Notes under the pieces: generated by a model
Database searches by the model: none
Seen by the model: the letters and a program-made list of their open reading frames with translations, nothing else
Told to the model about the DNA's origin: nothing
In this document: one piece after another, positions 34,213 to 38,857 of the stretch
How positions within the stretch are numbered: position 1 is the first letter of the stretch
Layout: every line of letters begins with the position of its first letter
Position numbers and translations under genes: made by a program
Assembly: GCA_017852075.1 (NCBI GenBank)
Contig: JAFMLQ010000020.1
Span: forward strand, 1-38,857
Origin: Flavobacteriaceae bacterium
GTDB lineage: Bacteria > Bacteroidota > Bacteroidia > Flavobacteriales > Flavobacteriaceae
DNA: 38,857 nt
Reading direction: 5' to 3'

Positions 34213-34918
34213 ACTAAATCTCCATAAAATTCTTTTTCTCGACATTGAGACTGTTCCTCTATACGAATCGTTTGAATCGGTACCTGAAATTGAACAAAAT
34301 TACTTTGAAGAAAAAACAGCTTACCAACGCAAAGAAGAACAAACTCCAAAGGAATTTTATGAAAAAGCGGGAATCTGGGCAGAGTTTGGTAAAATCATTT
34401 GTATTTCTGTGGGTTATTTTACACCACAACAAAGTCCTAGAGACTTTAGACTCAAAAGTTTTTACGGTGACGAATTCGATTTATTGACAGAGTTTAAGTC
34501 TGTAGTGGATACTTATTTTAGCTCGAGCTATCATTTGCTTTGTGGCCACAATGCTAAAGAATTTGACTTCCCCTTTATTGCGCGGAGAATGCTAATTCAA
34601 GGCATTGAACTCCCCAAACCTTTAGCGCTTTTTAATAAAAAACCTTGGGAAGTACCGCACCTGGATACACTTCATCTATGGCGTTTTGGAGATTACAAAC
34701 ACTATACTTCACTAAAACTCATGGCCCATGTATTGGGCATTCCTTCACCCAAAGATGATATTGATGGGAGTCAAGTTGCAACAGTTTATTACAAAGAAAA
34801 AAACCTTGAAAGAATTGTACAATATTGTGAAAAAGATGTCATCACAGTAGCTCAGATCATTCTCAAATTACGGAATGCCCCATTGCTCTCTGAAAAAGAA
34901 ATTACATTAAGTGTTTAA
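34202..34918 (+). CDS. Predicted PolB-like 3'-5' exonuclease
   Basis: This 238-residue protein has an RNase H-like DnaQ/PolB exonuclease fold. The ExoI motif is ILFLDIETVPLYE with D14 and E16, an ExoII-type acidic residue is in CGHNAKEFDFPFIARR, and the ExoIII region is near YCEKDVITVAQIILKL. It matches the predicted 3'-5' exonuclease family related to the proofreading domain of DNA polymerase B, common in Bacteroidota. A nucleic-acid repair or turnover role is expected. It overlaps the upstream hydrolase gene by 11 bp, and two genes earlier lies a DNA methyl-repair enzyme, so a loose repair theme is possible. Confidence 0.88.
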   Translation: MLAKLNLHKILFLDIETVPLYESFESVPEIEQNYFEEKTAYQRKEEQTPKEFYEKAGIWAEFGKIICISVGYFTPQQSPRDFRLKSFYGDEFDLLTEFKSVVDTYFSSSYHLLCGHNAKEFDFPFIARRMLIQGIELPKPLALFNKKPWEVPHLDTLHLWRFGDYKHYTSLKLMAHVLGIPSPKDDIDGSQVATVYYKEKNLERIVQYCEKDVITVAQIILKLRNAPLLSEKEITLSV

Positions 34919-34941
34919 ACAGTGTTTTTTATCAGATGGCG

Positions 34942-34949
34942 TATCTTTG
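34942..34949 (+). promoter_or_regulatory. Putative -7 element for the ABC ATPase gene (TATCTTTG)
   Basis: TATCTTTG matches TAnnTTTG exactly and ends only 5 bp before the ATG at 34955. If active, transcription would begin at or next to the start codon, giving a leaderless or nearly leaderless message. No clear -33 TTTG is seen. Confidence 0.35.
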
Positions 34950-34954
34950 AGTAA

Positions 34955-36622
34955 ATGCAATCAGAAAAAAAACCACTTGTTAGCGTACAAAATGCTTCAC
35001 TCTCCATTGGAGGTCATCCCATACTCAAAGCCTTATCTTTTACAATAGAACAACAAGAAATAGTAGCTATTGTTGGGGAATCAGGGAGTGGTAAATCCAT
35101 GACTGCATTGACCTTGATGGGGCTTCAACCTAAAAAAGCAACCCTTAATGCGGAACAACTTACTTTCGAATCTCAAGATCTAAGAACCTTAACTCCTCAA
35201 GAGTGGCAAAAACGAAGAGGAAATACACTGGGGATGGTATTTCAAGAACCCCAGTCCAGTTTAAATCCTACCCAAAAATGTGGAAATCAATTGCTTGAGG
35301 TACTGCAAATTCATCGTAAAATGAATTTCAGAGAAGGGGAGAAATTGGTCAAAAAAGTGCTTGACGAAGTTCAACTGTATGAGACAAAACGTGTTTTTAA
35401 ATCTTATCCTCACGAACTGAGTGGAGGACAAAAACAACGTATTATGATCGCCATGGCCTTACTTTGCAAACCCAAACTACTGATTGCAGACGAACCCACA
35501 ACGGCGTTAGATGTAACTGTACAAAAGGAAATCATCGAACTACTGAAATCCCTTCAAAAAAAATACAAGATGAGTGTTTTATTCATATCCCATGATTTGG
35601 CACTGGTAAAACAACTCGCCGATCGGGTTTTGGTCATGTATCAAGGAAGTATTGTGGAATCCGGGACTTCAAAATTCCTTTTTAAAAACCCAAAACATCC
35701 CTACACCAAAGGCTTGTTGTTTGCCCGCCCAGAAGTTGGAGTGCGTCTGGAAAGGCTTCCCACACTAAAAGACTATTACGATGGAGATTTTGTCCCAAAA
35801 AAAATTTCCTCTATCAAGCGTCAAAATCGACTCAAGAAAATCTATTCCGAAACTCCGCTTATTGAAGTCAGAGAACTTGAGAAAAGCTATGTGAAGAAAA
35901 ATGGGTTGGGAAGCACCTCTCGATTTCAAGCGGTAAAACCCATCAGCTTTTCACTATATCCACAGGAAACATTGGGTCTGGTTGGAGAATCGGGATGTGG
36001 AAAATCGACACTCGCCAAAACCTTAGTTTGTTTAGATCCAGCCACCTCGGGAGCACTTTATTGGCAAGGTGTAAAAATTGACCCAAAAAATAAATCTCAA
36101 GTTGGGCAATTACGAAAAGATATTCAGTTTATTTTTCAAGACCCTTATGCGGCACTACACCCCTACAAAACGATAAGGAGTACTTTAGAAGAAGTACTTT
36201 TAGTGCACTATTCGAAAAACAAGGTCGCTGTTCGCAAACGTGCATTGGAACTTCTGGATCAAGTAGGTTTAACTTCAGAGTTTGCACATCGCTACCCACA
36301 TGAACTTTCGGGAGGTCAACGCCAGCGTGTGGTAATAGCTAGAGCCTTGGCGGTTGGTCCTAAGGTGCTACTCTGTGATGAGTCTGTTGCCGCACTAGAT
36401 ATCTCTGTTCAAGCTCAAGTACTCAACCTTTTAAATGATTTAAAAAAAGCGCTAGGGTTAAGTTATCTTTTTATTTCGCATGATCTTGCTGTTGTAAAAT
36501 ACATGTCCGATCGGATAATGGTCATGCAAGAAGGAAGTATGGTCGAACTCCAAGAGGCAGATGCCTTATATGTAAATCCAAAAAAAGCCTATACGCAGAA
36601 GTTGATCGAAGCTATTCCTTAG
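34955..36622 (+). CDS. Fused double ABC ATPase, YejF/DppDF-like
   Basis: This 555-residue cytoplasmic protein holds two full nucleotide-binding domains of the oligopeptide/dipeptide importer type. Domain 1 has Walker A GESGSGKS (41-48), signature LSGGQKQR (155-162) and Walker B LLIADEP (E180). Domain 2 has GESGCGKS (344-351), LSGGQRQR (451-458) and VLLCDES (E476). Oligopeptide-specific C-terminal segments follow both (NPKHPYTKGL near 245 and NPKKAYTQKL near the end). This is the DppD-DppF fusion seen in YejF. No permease or binding-protein gene is adjacent, so partners must be encoded elsewhere. Both ATP sites look intact. Confidence 0.93.
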   Translation: MQSEKKPLVSVQNASLSIGGHPILKALSFTIEQQEIVAIVGESGSGKSMTALTLMGLQPKKATLNAEQLTFESQDLRTLTPQEWQKRRGNTLGMVFQEPQSSLNPTQKCGNQLLEVLQIHRKMNFREGEKLVKKVLDEVQLYETKRVFKSYPHELSGGQKQRIMIAMALLCKPKLLIADEPTTALDVTVQKEIIELLKSLQKKYKMSVLFISHDLALVKQLADRVLVMYQGSIVESGTSKFLFKNPKHPYTKGLLFARPEVGVRLERLPTLKDYYDGDFVPKKISSIKRQNRLKKIYSETPLIEVRELEKSYVKKNGLGSTSRFQAVKPISFSLYPQETLGLVGESGCGKSTLAKTLVCLDPATSGALYWQGVKIDPKNKSQVGQLRKDIQFIFQDPYAALHPYKTIRSTLEEVLLVHYSKNKVAVRKRALELLDQVGLTSEFAHRYPHELSGGQRQRVVIARALAVGPKVLLCDESVAALDISVQAQVLNLLNDLKKALGLSYLFISHDLAVVKYMSDRIMVMQEGSMVELQEADALYVNPKKAYTQKLIEAIP

Positions 36623-36625
36623 AAA

Positions 36626-37663
36626 TCAGGTAGACGGATTAGGTATCGCTTCATGAATTTCGTTAATCGCTTCAAGTAATTCGCTACTCAATTTGATAGA
36701 GGCTGTGTCAATATTTTCTTTTAATTGCGTCAGGTTGGTCGCCCCAATTATATTACTGGTAACAAAGGGTCGGTCATTCACAAAAGCAAGAGCCAATTGA
36801 GTTAAGGTCAATCCGTTTTTTTCAGCTAAATCGTGATACGCTTCTACAGCTTTTTTACAAGGGTCGGAACTATACCGATTGTAATGAGGAAAAAGGGTCA
36901 ATCTTGCATTTTCAGGCTGTTTTCCTCCACGGTATTTACCTGAAAGCACTCCAAAAGCAAGAGGAGAATAGGCTAATAATCCCATATTTTCTCGATGACA
37001 AACCTCTGCATTCCCAACTTCAAAAGTTCGGTTTAGAAGGGAATAAGGGTTTTGAATGGTACGTACTCGAGGGCGTTCATCCGAAGCCGTATTGAGAAAT
37101 CGCATCGTTCCCCAAGGGGTTTCATTGGACAAGCCGATATAACGTATGTTCCCTTTTTTGACATGTTCTTGAAGTGCGTCTACTATTTCCTCAAAATTTT
37201 CTTCCCACACTTCACCACGTTGATAAGTATAGCCTCGTTTTCCGAAAAAATTGGTAGGACGTTCGGGCCAGTGGATTTGATATAAATCCATATAGTCTGT
37301 TTGCAAGCGCTTCAAACTTTGTTCCACGGCCTCATCAATGGTTTTTTTAGAATAGTTTTTTTCTGTTCTTATGTGTTGCGTGAACGCAGCTGGGCCAGCT
37401 ATTTTTGAGGCTAAAATTACCCGATCTCGATTTCCTGATTTTTTAAACCATGTCCCAATGATGCGCTCTGTATCTCCTTGCTCTTCAGCACGTGGAGGTA
37501 TGGGGTAAAGTTCAGCTGTATCAAAAAAGTTCACGCCTTGAGCTAAGGCATAATCCATTTGTTCATGCCCTTCGGCTTCAGTATTTTGTCTTCCCCAGGT
37601 CATGGTTCCAAGACAAATCTTACTCACCTTGATATCGGTTTCTGGCACTAAATTATATTCCAT
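36626..37663 (-). CDS. Aldo/keto reductase, Tas-like
   Basis: This 345-residue NADP(H)-dependent oxidoreductase has the aldo/keto reductase tetrad: D48 and Y53 in FFDTAELYP, K87 in ILASKIAG and H131 in YQIHWPERP. The TMTWGRQNTEAE start and the long loop around TNFFGKRGYTY are typical of the Tas subgroup. It should reduce a carbonyl compound in the cytoplasm; the natural substrate is unknown. It lies 4 bp after the OmpA-like lipoprotein gene and converges with the ABC gene, whose stop is 3 bp away. Confidence 0.92.
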   Translation of the reverse strand: MEYNLVPETDIKVSKICLGTMTWGRQNTEAEGHEQMDYALAQGVNFFDTAELYPIPPRAEEQGDTERIIGTWFKKSGNRDRVILASKIAGPAAFTQHIRTEKNYSKKTIDEAVEQSLKRLQTDYMDLYQIHWPERPTNFFGKRGYTYQRGEVWEENFEEIVDALQEHVKKGNIRYIGLSNETPWGTMRFLNTASDERPRVRTIQNPYSLLNRTFEVGNAEVCHRENMGLLAYSPLAFGVLSGKYRGGKQPENARLTLFPHYNRYSSDPCKKAVEAYHDLAEKNGLTLTQLALAFVNDRPFVTSNIIGATNLTQLKENIDTASIKLSSELLEAINEIHEAIPNPST

Positions 37664-37667
37664 TTTT

Positions 37668-38561
37668 TTAATTATTTGCTTCTAACAATGCTGTGATTTC
37701 ATCTAAGGATGGACTTAGCACTACTTCAATTCTTCGGTTGGCAGCCCGTCCTTCTACAGAATTGTTTGGGGCAATAGGTACGTATTCGCTCCGGCCTGCA
37801 GCAGTAAGGTTCTGGGGTAAAATTTGGTTGTTTTCCAATAAGATTTCAACCACAGCGGTAGCGCGTTTGGTGGATAAATCCCAATTGGATTCCATAGTAC
37901 CCCTGCTCGTAAAAGGAACATTATCTGTATGGCCTTCAATCAAGATTGCAATATCTGGATTTTCCTCTAAAACTTTTGAGAGTTGTCGAATGGCTTGTTT
38001 CCCTTGGGCTTCCACATCCCATCTTCCAGATTTAAAGAGGAGTTTATTTTCCATAGAGATGTATACTTTCCCATTGCGTTGTTCGACAGTAAGTCCTTTG
38101 CCTTCAAAATTTAACAGGGCATCCGAAAGACGTTCTTTGAGTTCATTCAAAGCTTGCTTTTGTTCTTCCATCATTTGTTCCAACTGATTCACACGCTCAG
38201 ACCGAGATTCAAGCTCAGTTTCTTTAAGGGCAATTTCTCTGAGTAGGGCGTTGTTTGCAGCAATACGCTCTTGGATTTTAAGTTCGCTATTTTCTTTCAG
38301 TAGGGCAAACTCTTCCTCTAGTGCTTTTATTTCTTGCAATCCTTTTTGAACGCTATCTCTAGACCGTTTGAGATAGACTGTGGCTTCATCCCACTTGGCA
38401 TTCAATCGATCCCAAGATTGCTGGAGTGAGTCCTGGGATTTTTCCAACGCATTGCGTTGCTTTACCATCGCAGCATAACGCGATTCCAAATCGTTAAAAA
38501 CTTTGGTAGATACACAATTGGAAAAACACAAAAGTACGGTAGCTAAAATAAAATATCTCAT
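37668..38561 (-). CDS. OmpA family lipoprotein with coiled coil
   Basis: This 297-residue protein has a lipoprotein signal with lipobox CFSNC (cysteine at residue 16), a long heptad-rich coiled coil (about 25-155), and a C-terminal OmpA peptidoglycan-binding domain (about 165-290). The latter shows IEGHTDNVPF, LSTKRATAVVEILL and GRAANRRIEVVL motifs. It probably tethers the outer membrane to the cell wall, with the coiled coil spanning the periplasm. It starts one base after the stop of the exonuclease III-like gene and is followed 4 bp later by the aldo/keto reductase, so the three form a compact leftward unit. Confidence 0.9.
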   Translation of the reverse strand: MRYFILATVLLCFSNCVSTKVFNDLESRYAAMVKQRNALEKSQDSLQQSWDRLNAKWDEATVYLKRSRDSVQKGLQEIKALEEEFALLKENSELKIQERIAANNALLREIALKETELESRSERVNQLEQMMEEQKQALNELKERLSDALLNFEGKGLTVEQRNGKVYISMENKLLFKSGRWDVEAQGKQAIRQLSKVLEENPDIAILIEGHTDNVPFTSRGTMESNWDLSTKRATAVVEILLENNQILPQNLTAAGRSEYVPIAPNNSVEGRAANRRIEVVLSPSLDEITALLEANN

Positions 38562-38562
38562 A

Positions 38563-38857
38563 TCAAAAAATTAGTTCTAAGCCGACTGGGCAATGATCAG
38601 AATGTTTCGCTTCAGGTAATAAAAAAGACCTGCTGATGCTTTCCTTCAGCGGGGCACTTACAAGGGCATAATCGATCCGCCACCCTTTGTTGTTATTTCT
38701 AGCATTGGCACGATAACTCCACCAACTGTAGTGATGGGGTTCAGGATTTAAATAGCGGAACGAATCGATAAAACCAGATTTTAAAAATCCGTCTAGCCAA
38801 CTGCGTTCTTCAGGGAGAAACCCAGAAACCGTTTTGTTGCGAACAGGGTCGTGAATA
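38563..38857 (-). CDS. Exodeoxyribonuclease III-like AP endonuclease (3' part only)
   Basis: The gene enters from the right edge and 97 codons are visible on the minus strand, ending with TGA at 38563-38565. The segment has the end of an endonuclease/exonuclease/phosphatase fold: FLPEERSWLDGFL, YSWWSYRANARNNNKGWRID and the catalytic KHSDHCPVGLEL. This pattern is that of exonuclease III (xth) family enzymes, which act at abasic sites and 3' blocks in DNA repair. The start is outside the window. It is one base upstream of the OmpA-like gene. Confidence 0.88.
   Translation of the reverse strand, partial: IHDPVRNKTVSGFLPEERSWLDGFLKSGFIDSFRYLNPEPHHYSWWSYRANARNNNKGWRIDYALVSAPLKESISRSFLLPEAKHSDHCPVGLELIF

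Noticed and set aside
37693-38187. A 164-residue reading frame antisense to the OmpA-like lipoprotein
   Set aside because: It has no recognisable domain, lies wholly opposite a clear gene and reads as Ser/Arg-rich low-similarity sequence; it is a shadow frame.
1-38857. Mobile elements, prophage, CRISPR array, rRNA and tRNA genes
   Set aside because: I looked for transposase or integrase motifs, long terminal repeats, spaced direct repeats and tRNA-like cloverleaf sequence and found none; the gaps between genes are short and AT-rich.

Overview
This window is an AT-rich, gene-dense piece of a Bacteroidota chromosome, almost certainly a flavobacterium (class Flavobacteriia). The case rests on protein style (BNR/VPS10-type secreted protein, phosphate-selective-type porin, MarC, bacilliredoxin, DUF3109, YejF-like fused ABC), weak Shine-Dalgarno sequences, and several upstream boxes matching the Bacteroidota -7 consensus TAnnTTTG. 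I see no rRNA, tRNA, CRISPR array, transposase or phage gene. Both ends cut a gene: a porin on the left and an exonuclease III-like protein on the right. No intergenic gap exceeds about 230 bp.

Layout. 1-4559 (minus): DUF3109 Cys-rich protein, class I ribonucleotide reductase nrdB-nrdA, and the start of a porin. 4639-5421 (plus): MarC plus a small membrane protein. 5423-8779 (minus): DjlA-like J protein, HupE/UreJ-like membrane protein, a dCMP-deaminase-like enzyme and an S41 C-terminal processing protease. 8882-10055 (plus): bacilliredoxin and a PlsC acyltransferase. 10058-18547 (minus): AraC regulator, ferrochelatase hemH, a MATE transporter, a large secreted Asp-box protein, hemJ and a sensor histidine kinase. 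18727-25803 (plus): hemA-hemC-hemD-hemE-hemF, a cation/proton antiporter and hemB. 25859-27755 (plus): a Big2/DM13 lipoprotein and a frameshifted outer-membrane-type protein. 27763-32474 (minus): a compact four-gene operon for hydroxyproline catabolism. 32566-36622 (plus): Ogt, a serine hydrolase, a PolB-like 3'-5' exonuclease and a fused oligopeptide-type ABC ATPase. 36626-38857 (minus): exonuclease III-like protein, OmpA-like lipoprotein and aldo/keto reductase.

The dominant theme is heme. Eight steps of the C5 pathway to protoheme lie within about 14 kb (hemA, B, C, D, E, F, J, H); only hemL is missing from the set needed to go from glutamyl-tRNA to heme. Two arms diverge from a 179-bp control region: araC-hemH-MATE leftward and hemACDEF-antiporter-hemB rightward. 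That region holds three copies of a TTAAAAC element and two opposed TAttTTTG boxes, so the AraC protein is the natural candidate regulator. The second theme is a hydroxyproline operon whose four enzymes together convert 4-hydroxyproline to 2-oxoglutarate.

Most of the window is conserved housekeeping or metabolic DNA. I find no clear candidate for a wholly new system. The items most worth a second look are the heme control region, the DM13 lipoprotein/outer-membrane pair with its single-base frameshift, the MATE transporter translationally coupled to ferrochelatase, and the perfect dyad upstream of nrdB.
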